From: Brevundimonas sp. 357
Lineage (GTDB): Bacteria > Pseudomonadota > Alphaproteobacteria > Caulobacterales > Caulobacteraceae
Direction of reading: 5' to 3'
Assembly: GCF_003938605.1 (NCBI RefSeq)
Contig: NZ_RHWX01000003.1
Coordinates: 62,001 to 126,000 of the forward strand
Length of the DNA: 64,000 nt
Shown here: positions 8,210-17,023 of the stretch, one piece after another
Layout of the letters: the number at the start of each line of letters is the position of its first letter
How positions within the stretch are numbered: the first letter of the stretch is position 1
Translations under genes and position numbers: made by a program
Notes under the pieces: generated by a model
Database searches by the model: none
Told to the model about the DNA's origin: nothing
Seen by the model: the letters and a program-made list of their open reading frames with translations, nothing else

Positions 8210-9814
8210 TCAGAACAGGTCGCCCTGTCCCGCAGGCGATGGCTTCGAACGAGGGGCAGGCTTGGGCGCAAGCGTCGGACGCGGCGTCGCGCCCTCGCCG
8301 TCGATGGTCGCGCCTCTGGCGCCGTCGCCGAAGACGATCTGCACCGCCTGCCCCGGCGATAGGGCGGCGGCTGAGGCGATCATGGCGCCGTCGGCGTCTT
8401 CGATGCGGGCGAAGCCGGGTTTGGGCGTCTTGGGGTTCAGCGTGGTCAGGGCGCGGGACAGGGCGGCGAGGCGGTCCTCGGCGCGCTCCAGCCGACGCGG
8501 CATGACGCTGTCCAGACGCACGCTCAGCGCTTCCAGCCGCGCCTGCCGCTGATCGAGGCGGCGATGCAGGGGCGCGGGGCTGAGGCGTCCCACCGTCTGC
8601 AGCAGGCGGCGCTCGTTGCGGGCGACGCCCGCCTGAACCGCAGAGCCCAGACGGTCGGCGGCGCCGCGCAGGCGGTCCTGACCGCGCTCGACGCGGGCGC
8701 GCAGCAGACCGGGCGTCAGCCGACCGGCCGCGACCGCCAGCTGGCGCTCATGCACGGCGACGTTGCGGTGAAGCCCTGAGCCGAGGCGGCTGGCGGCGAG
8801 GTCCAGCCGCTGCTGCGGCAGGGCCAGCAGGTCTTCGGGCCGGGCGGGCAGGCCGCGCGCGGCGGCGCGCAGGCGGGTGCGGCGATCCTCCAGCATCCGC
8901 GCCCCGGCGCGCGACAGGCGACCCTCCAGATCGCTGAGCGCCCAGCGTAGATCGGCCAGCACCGGCGTCGCAATCTCGGCCGCCCCGGTCGGGGTCGGGG
9001 CGCGGCGGTCCGACACGAAGTCGATCAGGGTGGTGTCGGTCTCGTGCCCCACGGCCGAGATGATGGGGATGCGGGCGGCCGCGACCGTGCGCGCCAAAGC
9101 CTCGTCGTTGAAGCACCACAGATCCTCGACCGAGCCGCCGCCGCGCGCGACGATCAACAGGTCGGGGCGGGGGATCGGCCCGTCCGGCGTCATGGCGTCG
9201 AAGCCGCGGATGGCGTTGGCGACCTGGCCGCTGGCGGCGTCGCCCTGAACCACAACGGGCCAGACTATGACACGGCAGGGCCAGCGCTCGGCAATGCGGT
9301 GCAGGATGTCGCGGATGACGGCGCCGGTGGGGCTGGTGATGACGCCGATGGTGGCGGGGAAGGTCGGCAGGGCCTTCTTCTTCGCCGGGTCGAACAGGCC
9401 CTCGTCGCGCAGTTTGACCTTCAGCCGCTCCAGCTGGGCCAGCAGGGCGCCCGCGCCCGCCGCCTCCATGCTCTCGATCACGATCTGATAGGAGGAGCGC
9501 GCCGGATAGGAGGTGATCTTGCCGGTGACGATGACCTCCAGCCCCGTCTCGGGCTGGACGCCCAGGCCGCGCACCACGCCCTTCCAGATCACGCCGTCGA
9601 TGGCCGATTTGTCGTCCTTCAGCGTCAGATAGACGTGGCCCGAGGCGTGGCGGTTCACCTTGGAGATTTCGCCGCGCAGCCGCACATGGCCGAAGCGTTC
9701 CTCCAGGGTTCGCTTCAGCGCGAAGCTCAGCTCCGAGATGGATAGCGGCGGATTGTTGTCGCGCGCGGGCTGCGGTGCCGCGCCCTCGAAGGCGTAGTCG
9801 TCGTCGGAGGTCAT
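8210..9814 (-). CDS. xseA: Exodeoxyribonuclease VII large subunit
   Basis: A 534-residue protein from the ATG at 9814; an upstream in-frame start at 9907 would add low-complexity sequence and is less likely. It has the N-terminal OB-fold (about residues 20-115, with [22 protein letters not shown]), the catalytic domain with [15 protein letters not shown] and [38 protein letters not shown], and a long arginine-rich coiled-coil C-terminus. With XseB it degrades single-stranded DNA in both directions. xseB is not in the window. The C-terminal proline/lysine-rich tail is ordinary for the group. Confidence 0.95.
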   Translation of the reverse strand: MTSDDDYAFEGAAPQPARDNNPPLSISELSFALKRTLEERFGHVRLRGEISKVNRHASGHVYLTLKDDKSAIDGVIWKGVVRGLGVQPETGLEVIVTGKITSYPARSSYQIVIESMEAAGAGALLAQLERLKVKLRDEGLFDPAKKKALPTFPATIGVITSPTGAVIRDILHRIAERWPCRVIVWPVVVQGDAASGQVANAIRGFDAMTPDGPIPRPDLLIVARGGGSVEDLWCFNDEALARTVAAARIPIISAVGHETDTTLIDFVSDRRAPTPTGAAEIATPVLADLRWALSDLEGRLSRAGARMLEDRRTRLRAAARGLPARPEDLLALPQQRLDLAASRLGSGLHRNVAVHERQLAVAAGRLTPGLLRARVERGQDRLRGAADRLGSAVQAGVARNERRLLQTVGRLSPAPLHRRLDQRQARLEALSVRLDSVMPRRLERAEDRLAALSRALTTLNPKTPKPGFARIEDADGAMIASAAALSPGQAVQIVFGDGARGATIDGEGATPRPTLAPKPAPRSKPSPAGQGDLF

Positions 9815-9905
9815 GGCGCGCACCCTAGCCGTCGCCGCCGCGCCCGCAAAGACATGGTCGGCAAGCGTGGCGGAACGGGCGCGTCCCCGCGCGCGTTCGC
9901 CGGTC

Positions 9906-10085
9906 ATGGTGCAGTCTCCAGACCCGTTTCCGGAAGAGCCGACGGCCGACGACCTGCCGCCCGACCAGGCGCGCGAGCGCGAACTGGCGCGTCGCAGTCA
10001 TAATCCGACGCTGAGCCCGTGGCTGGTTCTGGGGCTGATTCTTCTGGCCGGCGCCGGCGTCTATGTGGTCTCGGCCCTGATCTAG
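9906..10085 (+). CDS. Small single-pass membrane protein
   Basis: A 59-residue protein with an acidic, proline-rich N-terminus, a basic [12 protein letters not shown] segment and one C-terminal transmembrane helix (about residues 38-58). The ATG at 9906 is preferred because sequence before it is low-complexity and antisense to the xseA 5' end. It is divergent from xseA and 15 bases ahead of the next lipoprotein gene. I do not recognise the family; the topology suggests a C-tail-anchored or simple inner-membrane protein. Confidence 0.6.
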   Translation: MVQSPDPFPEEPTADDLPPDQARERELARRSHNPTLSPWLVLGLILLAGAGVYVVSALI

Positions 10086-10100
10086 AGACAGGAGGGTTCG

Positions 10101-10520
10101 ATGATGAAGACCGTGTTCGCGGCCGCCTCGGCCGCGGCTCTGCTGGCGGCTTGTTCGCAGCCGCCGGCCAAGCCGGATAGGACGCCCGAGGCCTCGCCCG
10201 ACGCCGCCTCGGCGCCGATCATGGCTGGCGCGCCCGCCGCTGGGGCCGGGGCCATGGCGCTGGGCCTGACCGTGGCTCAGTTGGAGGACGCCGACATCAT
10301 CACGCCGGCGGGCGTCGATCTGGGCGATGTCCAGCGGGTCGATGTGGACGCCTCGGGCGCCGTCTCCGGTCTGATCATCGAGCCGGCAGGCGAGGGCGGG
10401 CCGCGCTGGGTTCGTATTCCGCTGGATGGTCTGACCACCCGCAAGGAAGGCGACGACTACGACCTGGTGTCGACCATGACGCTGGCGCAGTTGAAGGCCT
10501 TGCCCGCCTGGGTTCCTTGA
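10101..10520 (+). CDS. Lipoprotein with possible PRC-barrel-like domain
   Basis: A 139-residue lipoprotein: signal peptide with lipobox LLAAC (Cys18), an alanine/proline-rich linker to about residue 45, then a small beta-rich domain with VAQLEDADIITPAGVDLGDVQRVDVDASG. The string resembles a PRC-barrel, but the match is weak. A good ribosome site (AGGAGGG, about 10090-10096) fixes the ATG. It follows the small membrane protein gene, likely in one transcript. Function is unknown. Confidence 0.7.
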   Translation: MMKTVFAAASAAALLAACSQPPAKPDRTPEASPDAASAPIMAGAPAAGAGAMALGLTVAQLEDADIITPAGVDLGDVQRVDVDASGAVSGLIIEPAGEGGPRWVRIPLDGLTTRKEGDDYDLVSTMTLAQLKALPAWVP

Positions 10521-10593
10521 TTTGCGTGACCCAAGGGGCCGCTAACCCTTTCCGGCGCTTGACCGGGACGGCGCGTGCGGCCATTCCGCCCCC

Positions 10594-11871
10594 ATGAACA
10601 TTCTGCTCGTCGGATCAGGGGGGCGCGAACACGCCCTGGCCTGGAAGATCGCCCAGTCGCCGCTGGTGACGCGGCTCGTCGTCGCGCCCGGTAGTCCGGG
10701 CATGGCCAGGCTGGGCGAGATGCGCCCGGACCTGAAGGCGACCGACGCCGAAGGCCTGGCGGCCCTGGCGCGCGAGATGAAGGCGGACCTGGTCGTGGTC
10801 GGTCCGGAATCGGCCCTGGCCGAGGGTCTGGCCGACCGGCTGAACGCGGCGGGCATTCCCTGCTTCGGCCCGACGCAGGCGGCGGCGCAGTTGGAGACGT
10901 CGAAGGCCTTCTCCAAGGCCTTCCTGCAACGCCACGGCATCCCGACGGCGGGCTATGGCGTCTATGAGGACGTCGCCTCGGCCAAGGCGGCGCTGGATCA
11001 GTATTCGGCTCCCTATGTCATCAAGGCCGACGGCCTGGCGGCGGGCAAGGGCGTGGCCATCAGCCCCGATCGCGCCGACGCCGAGGCCGAGATCGAGCGG
11101 ATGCTGGGCGGCCGCTTCGGCTCGGCCGGGTCGCGCGTGGTGATCGAGGAATTCATGGACGGGGAGGAGGGCTCCCTCTTCGCCCTGTCGGACGGAACGC
11201 GGGCCGTGCTGTTCGGCGGCGCCCAGGACCACAAGCGCGCCTTCGACGGCGATCTGGGCCCGAACACCGGCGGCATGGGCGCCTATTCGCCCGCGCCCGT
11301 CTTCACGGCGGCTTTCACCCAGGCGGCCAACGACCGCGTGGTCGTTCCGACCATTCAGAAGATGGCCGAGGAAGGCGCCCCCTATCGCGGCGTCCTCTAT
11401 GTCGGGCTGATGGCGACGGCCGAAGGCCCCAAGGTGGTCGAGTTCAACGCCCGTTTCGGCGACCCGGAATGCCAGGTGCTGATGATGCGGTTCGACGGCG
11501 ACGTCGTGCCGCTGCTGCTGGCCTGCGCGCGCGGCGACCTGACCCAGGCGCCGGCGCCGGCCTTCAAGCCGGGCGTGGTGATCTGCGTGGTGCTGGCGGC
11601 CAAGGGCTATCCCGACAGTCCGCTGGAAGGCTCGGTCATTCGCGGCGCGGATCAGGACTTCGGACCGCACGTCCAGGTCTTCCATGCGGGGACCAAGCTG
11701 CGCGACGACGGCGCCCTGGCGGCGGCGGGCGGTCGGGTGCTGAACGTCTGCGCCTATGGCGACGACGTGGCCCAGGCGCGCGAGCGCGCCTATGAGGCCA
11801 TCGCCAAGATCGACTGGCCGGGCGGTTTCCACCGCACCGACATCGGCTGGCGGGCGCTGGAGCCGCGCTAG
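10594..11871 (+). CDS. purD: Phosphoribosylamine-glycine ligase
   Basis: A 425-residue GAR synthetase, the second step of de novo purine synthesis (phosphoribosylamine + glycine + ATP). The N-terminal NILLVGSGGREHALAWK, the ATP-grasp segment with KADGLAAGKGV (about residues 143-153), GGAQDHKRAFDGDLGPNTGGMGAYSPAP and NARFGDPECQ are hallmark sequences. Length is normal. The gene stands alone, convergent with the transpeptidase-like lipoprotein gene downstream. Confidence 0.97.
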   Translation: MNILLVGSGGREHALAWKIAQSPLVTRLVVAPGSPGMARLGEMRPDLKATDAEGLAALAREMKADLVVVGPESALAEGLADRLNAAGIPCFGPTQAAAQLETSKAFSKAFLQRHGIPTAGYGVYEDVASAKAALDQYSAPYVIKADGLAAGKGVAISPDRADAEAEIERMLGGRFGSAGSRVVIEEFMDGEEGSLFALSDGTRAVLFGGAQDHKRAFDGDLGPNTGGMGAYSPAPVFTAAFTQAANDRVVVPTIQKMAEEGAPYRGVLYVGLMATAEGPKVVEFNARFGDPECQVLMMRFDGDVVPLLLACARGDLTQAPAPAFKPGVVICVVLAAKGYPDSPLEGSVIRGADQDFGPHVQVFHAGTKLRDDGALAAAGGRVLNVCAYGDDVAQARERAYEAIAKIDWPGGFHRTDIGWRALEPR

Positions 11872-11887
11872 GCGGCTCCGCCGTGCT

Positions 11888-12586
11888 TTAGGTCATGGCG
11901 AACAACAGCCGGCCTTCGCCCATGCGTTCGCGCAAGGGGATCAGGTCGGCGTGGGACACCGAGAAGCAGCCGTAGGATCGGCCCAGCTTGCCCTGGCGCG
12001 CCAGGAAGGCCGGGTCGGCGTAGTCGGCGCCGTGGATGATGATGGCCCGTTCGCGCGCCAGATTGTTGGAATACTCCAGCCCGTCCAGCAGGACGTTCGG
12101 CCCCTGCTGGCTGCCCCAGCTGGCGCCCGCCGTGGCGTAGGCGCCGATGGACGACATATGGCTGTCCGGGCGGTTCGAGAACTGCTGCGCATAGCCTGAA
12201 TGCGCCGGGTCCGAGCCGCGCCCGTGGCTGGTGCGATAGGCCGTGACCCAGCCGCCTTCCAGATCGACCTCGTAGAAGCGGTCCTCGCCCGAGAATTTCT
12301 GGAAATCGACCAGATACATGCGGTCTCGCCGGCTGATCTTATGGCCGTGCACGTCCATGGCGGCGCGGGCGCGTTCGAGCAGATCCTTGCGGACGACGCC
12401 GTGGGGATCGATCGTCGTTCCGGCCTCTGCGACCTGAACATGAGCCGCCGCCGCCCGCTCAGGCAGGGTCGGAAGCGTAGGCGCGACGGCTCCGGCGAGC
12501 TGAAGGCTGGTGGTGGAGGCGGCGGAGGAACATCCCGCCAACAGGGCCGAACCGCCCAGGATCAAGCCACGTCTGGAAAGCCGCAT
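11888..12586 (-). CDS. Murein L,D-transpeptidase catalytic-domain family lipoprotein
   Basis: A 232-residue protein from the ATG at 12586, which has a GAGGGG ribosome site; longer in-frame starts would bury the signal. The N-terminus MRLSRRGLILGGSALLAGC combines a twin-arginine motif with a lipobox (Cys19), so it may be a Tat-exported lipoprotein. The C-terminal domain has H185 in IIIHGADY and C207 in GRSYGCFSVS, the His/Cys pair of the YkuD-like fold (PF13645 type). A role in peptidoglycan cross-linking or lipoprotein anchoring is likely but not proven. Confidence 0.8.
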   Translation of the reverse strand: MRLSRRGLILGGSALLAGCSSAASTTSLQLAGAVAPTLPTLPERAAAAHVQVAEAGTTIDPHGVVRKDLLERARAAMDVHGHKISRRDRMYLVDFQKFSGEDRFYEVDLEGGWVTAYRTSHGRGSDPAHSGYAQQFSNRPDSHMSSIGAYATAGASWGSQQGPNVLLDGLEYSNNLARERAIIIHGADYADPAFLARQGKLGRSYGCFSVSHADLIPLRERMGEGRLLFAMT

Positions 12587-12712
12587 GCGACGCCCCTCGC
12601 ACGTTAAACAACTGTATCGGCTTGTTTCATGAACCGTCTGTGCAAGGCAACCTTGGCCTTGGCGCAAAGATTGGAACGGTTATGTTGCCCGCTCTAGTAA
12701 CGGGAGGGATTC

Positions 12713-14029
12713 ATGAAAAAGCTTGCCCTGATTGTGACCGCGGCCGTTTTGGCCGCTACCGGAGCTGAAGCGCGTCAAAGCCCGACGCCTGCGTCGGTTT
12801 CCGCTGAACAGCCGACGAAGTTCGTTCAAGTGGGGCGGCTTTTGGCCGATCCGGCCAGCGGCCGGGTGCTGCGTGATAAAACTCTCGTGATCAGAGGGAA
12901 CCAAGTCGTCGAGATCCGCGACGGCTTCGTAGGCGAGGGGAATATCGTCGACCTGCGTTCGGCTTTCGTCTTGCCCGGCCTGATCGACAGCCATGTCCAT
13001 CTGGGCAGCGAGCAGAGCCCGAACAGCCGCCTGGACCGGGTGACGATGTCGAACGCCGACCAGGCCATGGTCGGCGCGCGTCATGCCCGGCGTACCCTGA
13101 ACGCGGGCTTCACCACGGTGGCCGACCTGGGCGGCGCCAATGAGTCGATCTTCGCCCTGCGCGACGCCGTGCGGCGCGGCGACGTGCCGGGGCCGCGCAT
13201 CATCGCGGCCGGTTCGTCCGTCTCGGTGCACGGTGGTCACGGCGACGCCAACGGCTATCGCGAGGACATCCTGCACGTGATGTCGAACGAGAGCGTCTGC
13301 TCGGGGGCCGAGGACTGCCGTCGCGCGGTGCGGACCCAGGTGCGCGCCGGCGCCGACATTATCAAGATCACTGCTACGGGCGGGGTGCTGTCGAACACCG
13401 CCGCTGGTCTGAACCAGCAGTTCACCCAGGACGAGCTGGCCTCCATCGTCGAGGTCGCGCACCGCATGGGGCGGCAGGTGACGGCCCACGCCCACGGCGT
13501 CGACGGCATCAACGCCTTCCTGCAGGCTGGCGGCGACTCCATTGAGCACGGCACCTATCTGGACGACGAATCCATGCGTCTGTTCAAGGCGAACGGGGCC
13601 TGGCTGGTGCCGACGCTGCTGGCGGGAGATTTCGTGGCGCGGGTCGCGTCGAGCCCCGACAACTTCTTCACCCCGGCCCAGACGGCCAAGGCGTTGGAAG
13701 CCGGACCCAAGATGCTGGACATGGCCGCGCGCGCGCATCGCGGCGGGGTCCGGATCGCCTTCGGCACCGATTCCGGCGTCTCGGCCCATGGCGACAACGC
13801 CCAGGAGTTCGCCCTGCTGGTTCGGGCGGGTCTGACCCCGCTGGAGGCCATTCAGTCGGCCACCGTCGGCGCGGCCGAGCACCTGAAGATCTCGGGAGAG
13901 GCGGGCCGCATCGCGCCGGGCATGCCCGCCGACCTGATCGCGGTCACGGGCGATCCTTTGACCGATGTGACTGAGCTTGAGCGCGTCCGCTTCGTTATGA
14001 AGAGCGGCCAGGTCTTCCGTCAGGACTGA
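12713..14029 (+). CDS. Exported metal-dependent amidohydrolase (imidazolonepropionase/prolidase-like)
   Basis: A 438-residue amidohydrolase with a signal peptide (about residues 1-20). Metal ligands are visible: H94 and H96 in IDSHVHLG, a bridging lysine in DIIKITATGG, histidines in VTAHAHGVDG and SIEHGTYL, and an aspartate in FGTDSGVSAHG. The C-terminal block ISGEAGRIAPGMPADLIAV is family-typical. Members of this group hydrolyse Xaa-Pro dipeptides or N-acyl amino acids; the substrate is not deducible. The ATG follows a GGGAGGG ribosome site. A second, distant amidohydrolase is at 52612. Confidence 0.9.
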   Translation: MKKLALIVTAAVLAATGAEARQSPTPASVSAEQPTKFVQVGRLLADPASGRVLRDKTLVIRGNQVVEIRDGFVGEGNIVDLRSAFVLPGLIDSHVHLGSEQSPNSRLDRVTMSNADQAMVGARHARRTLNAGFTTVADLGGANESIFALRDAVRRGDVPGPRIIAAGSSVSVHGGHGDANGYREDILHVMSNESVCSGAEDCRRAVRTQVRAGADIIKITATGGVLSNTAAGLNQQFTQDELASIVEVAHRMGRQVTAHAHGVDGINAFLQAGGDSIEHGTYLDDESMRLFKANGAWLVPTLLAGDFVARVASSPDNFFTPAQTAKALEAGPKMLDMAARAHRGGVRIAFGTDSGVSAHGDNAQEFALLVRAGLTPLEAIQSATVGAAEHLKISGEAGRIAPGMPADLIAVTGDPLTDVTELERVRFVMKSGQVFRQD

Positions 14030-15036
14030 GGTTTCAGTGGATCCAGCAGGAAGGCGGCGAAAGCCGCCTCATCCTCGAAACGCGCGACCACGGGCCAGGG
14101 CGATACCCTGGCCCTTCTTTCCGGGGTGAGGCGCACCCAGTCCTTTTCCGTCGTCACCAGTCCTGCGTCGTAAATGGCGGCGCGGTCGGTCAGGAAGGCG
14201 AAGTCGCGATCCGACAGTTCGGCGTGGTCGGGGAAGGGGACGAAATCCTTCAGGTCGCACCCGGCGGCGATCAGCGACCGCTCCACCTTCCACGGCTTGG
14301 CGATGCCCGCGAAGCCGACCTGCGGCCCCGGCGGCGGCGGGGTGGCGGCTTCCAGCCGGGCGATGAAGACGGGCAGGTCGCCGAAGACCGCCAGCAGTTC
14401 GGGATCGGCGGCGTCCAGATCGGTCGGCAGCATGACGACCACGGCGTCAGCGCGCGCCAGCCCGGCCTCCAGCGGCTCGCGCATCGGGCCGGAGGGGAAG
14501 ACCGAGCTGTCGCCGAAGGGCCATTCGTCGCCGCGTGTCTCGCCGTCGACCACGATCAGGCTGAGGGTCTTCTTCAGCGCCGGGTTCTGGTGGCCGTCGT
14601 CCAGAACGAGGGCGGAGACGCCGTCAGCTGCGGCGGCGCGGGCCCCCGCCACGCGGTCGCGGGCGATCCAGGCGGGGGCGTCCTGCGCCAGCATCAAGGG
14701 TTCGTCGCCGACGTCGGCGGCGGCGTGTTGGTTCAGGTCGACGCGGACGGGGCCTTCCAGCCTGCCGCCATAGCCGCGCGACAGGGCGGCGGCCTCTACG
14801 CCTTGGGCGCGCAGCAGGCGCAGCGTCTCGCGCGCGACAGGGGTCTTGCCCGAGCCGCCGACGGTCAGATTGCCGATGGAGATGACCGCCGCGCCCGGAT
14901 CGACCGGCGTGGCGCGGGCGATCTTGCGCGCCGTGACGCCCGCCCACAGCCATGAGGCGGGCTTCAGCATCATCCGCGTCATCGGGGCGTGGCGGCGGTC
15001 GCGGCTATACCACCAGCGGGGGGTGTTCAGTTTCAT
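14020..15036 (-). CDS. lpxK: Tetraacyldisaccharide 4'-kinase
   Basis: A 338-residue inner-membrane kinase that phosphorylates the 4' position of the lipid A precursor. It begins MKLNTPRWWYSRD, with one hydrophobic segment near residues 24-40, and has the Walker A-like GNLTVGGSGKTPV at 55-67, followed by SRGYGG and VLDDGHQNPALKK. The ATG at 15036 overlaps the waaA stop as ATGA, which decides the start over an upstream in-frame codon. It is the last gene of the leftward lipid A operon. Its 3' end overlaps the convergent amidohydrolase by 10 bases. Confidence 0.95.
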   Translation of the reverse strand: MKLNTPRWWYSRDRRHAPMTRMMLKPASWLWAGVTARKIARATPVDPGAAVISIGNLTVGGSGKTPVARETLRLLRAQGVEAAALSRGYGGRLEGPVRVDLNQHAAADVGDEPLMLAQDAPAWIARDRVAGARAAAADGVSALVLDDGHQNPALKKTLSLIVVDGETRGDEWPFGDSSVFPSGPMREPLEAGLARADAVVVMLPTDLDAADPELLAVFGDLPVFIARLEAATPPPPGPQVGFAGIAKPWKVERSLIAAGCDLKDFVPFPDHAELSDRDFAFLTDRAAIYDAGLVTTEKDWVRLTPERRARVSPWPVVARFEDEAAFAAFLLDPLKPQS

Positions 15037-16334
15037 GGGCGCCTGCGCGAAGGGGCGGCGGGCAGGTGGGTCTGAAGCGCCAGCCACAGGCGGTCCAGCC
15101 CGGCGGCGGCGGCCTCTGCAGAGCGGCGGGCGCGTTCGCCCATGTCGCGGGCGGCCTCGGGATCGGCCAGCATGGGGCCGACGACCGAGGGCAGTTCGGC
15201 GGGCGACAGGACGGAGACGAGGCCGCCCGCCTGTTTCAGCATCCGGGTCACGGCCTGCCAGTTGCTGGCGTCCGGGCCGGTGACGATGGGCTTGGCCAGG
15301 CGCGCGGGCTCCAGCGGGTTGTGGCCGCCGACGGCGCCGCCGCCCAGCGCCGGGGCGAAGGAGCCGCCCATGACCACCACATCGGCCAGCCGCAGGAACA
15401 GGCCCAGCTCGCCCAGGGTGTCGGCCAGGTAGATGTCGGTCTGGTCGCAGATCGGCTGGCCCTGGCTGCGGCGCGCGAAGCCGTAGCCGTCGTGGCTCAG
15501 GGCTTCGGCGATGGCGTCGGCCCGTTCCGGATGGCGCGGCACGACGATCAGGAACAGGCGGTCGGCCAGATGATCCAGCGCGCCGACGATGGCCATTTCC
15601 TCATGCTCATGGGTGCTGGCGGCGACGACGACGGGGCGGTCGTCGATCAGGGCCGACAGGCGGGCGAACTCGCCCTTGTCATAGGGCAGGGGCTCGCCGG
15701 ACAGCTTCAGATTCACCTGACCGTCGACGCGGGCGCCCAGCGCGCTCAGCCGGTCGGCGCTGTCCTGATCCTGAGGCCAGACGTGCTGGAAGCCGTTCAT
15801 CAGGGCGCGGGCCATGCCGGGGGCCTTCTTCCACCCTTGCGCCGTCTTGTCGGTGATGCGGGCGCTGACCAGAGCCAGCGGCACGCCGCGTTTGCGGGCG
15901 GTGGTCAGGAGGTTGGGCCACAGCTCGCTCTCGACGAAGACGCCGACATTGGGCCGCCAGTGGTCGAGGAAGGCCGCGACCGCCGAGGGGGCGTCCACAG
16001 GGGCGAATTGATGGATCACGCCGCGCGGCAGGCGCGTCGCCAGCACCTGGGCCGAGGTCAGGGTGCCGGTAGTGACCAGCACCGTCACGTCGGGGCGGTC
16101 CTTGCGGATGCGCTCGGCCAGCGGAAGGATGGACAGGGCCTCGCCGACGCTGACGCCGTGGATCCAGACCAGAGGCCCGTCGGGGCGCGCCATGCCGGGC
16201 AGGCCCAGCCGTTCGTCGACGCGGGCGGGGTCTTCCTTGCCCTTGTTGACGCGGGCGTCCAGCAGGCGCGGGGCCAGCGGCTCCAGCAGGCGGGTCAGCA
16301 ACTGATAGGCGATCAGGGCGGGGCTGAAGGCCAC
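15033..16334 (-). CDS. waaA: 3-deoxy-D-manno-octulosonic acid (Kdo) transferase
   Basis: A 433-residue glycosyltransferase (GT30) that adds Kdo to lipid IVA at the inner face of the cytoplasmic membrane. It shows the N-terminal hydrophobic anchor, PDGPLVWIHGVSVGE, ESELWPNLL, VSARI and VVASTHEHEE, all typical. The start is GTG at 16334, two bases after the DUF374 stop. It overlaps lpxK by four bases. Whether it adds one or two Kdo residues cannot be read from the sequence. Confidence 0.95.
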   Translation of the reverse strand: MAFSPALIAYQLLTRLLEPLAPRLLDARVNKGKEDPARVDERLGLPGMARPDGPLVWIHGVSVGEALSILPLAERIRKDRPDVTVLVTTGTLTSAQVLATRLPRGVIHQFAPVDAPSAVAAFLDHWRPNVGVFVESELWPNLLTTARKRGVPLALVSARITDKTAQGWKKAPGMARALMNGFQHVWPQDQDSADRLSALGARVDGQVNLKLSGEPLPYDKGEFARLSALIDDRPVVVAASTHEHEEMAIVGALDHLADRLFLIVVPRHPERADAIAEALSHDGYGFARRSQGQPICDQTDIYLADTLGELGLFLRLADVVVMGGSFAPALGGGAVGGHNPLEPARLAKPIVTGPDASNWQAVTRMLKQAGGLVSVLSPAELPSVVGPMLADPEAARDMGERARRSAEAAAAGLDRLWLALQTHLPAAPSRRRP

Positions 16335-16336
16335 GG

Positions 16337-17023
16337 TCAGACGCGCTCCAGCCCGGTGAGGGCGTCGGCCCGCGCCTCGACGGCGGTCAGGCGCGCGGTC
16401 CAGTCGGCGGCGACCTCGGCCAGGTCGACGTCTTCAGGATACCAGGCCTTGTCCCAGACGATGGCGCCTTTCCCGAACGGCAGGGGCAGGATCGCTCTGT
16501 CCCAGCTGTTCAACCGGATCGCGGGTTTGCACGACAGGCCGATGAACAGAACCGGCGCGCCGGACATCTTGGCCATCAGCGGCAGGCCCTCGGCCATCTG
16601 GCGCGCCGGGCCGCGCGGGCCGTCCGGCGTGATGGCCAGACCGCCGACCTTCAGCTGCTTCAGGCCGTCGCGCAGGGCCTGTGCGCCGCCCTTGGACTGT
16701 TTGGCCTTGTCCTTGTTGGCCGAGGAGCCGCGCACGGCGGGAATGCCCAGGCGGCCGACGGCCTTGGTGAAAAATTCACCGTCAGGGCTGAGGGAGACCA
16801 GACCCTTGACCGGCTGTGCCCGCGTCATCGGCCAGCAGACCGGCGCCAGGGCGAGGCGCGAGTGCCAGAAAGCGCACAGGACGCCGCCGCCGTCGGCCCA
16901 GACCTCTTCGGCCGCCTGTTCGTTCTCATGCGTCCAGCGGGTGGTGGCGTAACAGAACCGCATCCACTCGGACAAAAGCCAGGCGGCGGTGTTCTGGATG
17001 ATCGGATTGCGTAGGGGTCTCAT
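16337..17023 (-). CDS. DUF374 lysophospholipid acyltransferase-fold protein
   Basis: A 228-residue DUF374 protein with FWHSRLALAP and AITPDGPRGPARQ, the two blocks characteristic of this branch of the PlsC/LpxL-like acyltransferase clan; the first holds the catalytic-type histidine. It starts in an ATGA overlap with the upstream transporter gene and ends two bases before waaA. In Alphaproteobacteria this family sits in lipid A clusters, so an acyltransferase role on lipid A or a precursor is likely. The actual acceptor is unknown. Confidence 0.88.
   Translation of the reverse strand: MRPLRNPIIQNTAAWLLSEWMRFCYATTRWTHENEQAAEEVWADGGGVLCAFWHSRLALAPVCWPMTRAQPVKGLVSLSPDGEFFTKAVGRLGIPAVRGSSANKDKAKQSKGGAQALRDGLKQLKVGGLAITPDGPRGPARQMAEGLPLMAKMSGAPVLFIGLSCKPAIRLNSWDRAILPLPFGKGAIVWDKAWYPEDVDLAEVAADWTARLTAVEARADALTGLERV

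Noticed and set aside
6787..8271. A 494-codon open frame on the minus strand
   Set aside because: Antisense to the P1 peptidase gene and running through the REP-like palindromes; no motif present.
14952..16952. A 666-codon open frame on the plus strand
   Set aside because: It is antisense to lpxK, waaA and DUF374, has the glycine/glutamine-rich composition typical of high-GC shadow frames, and shows no domain.
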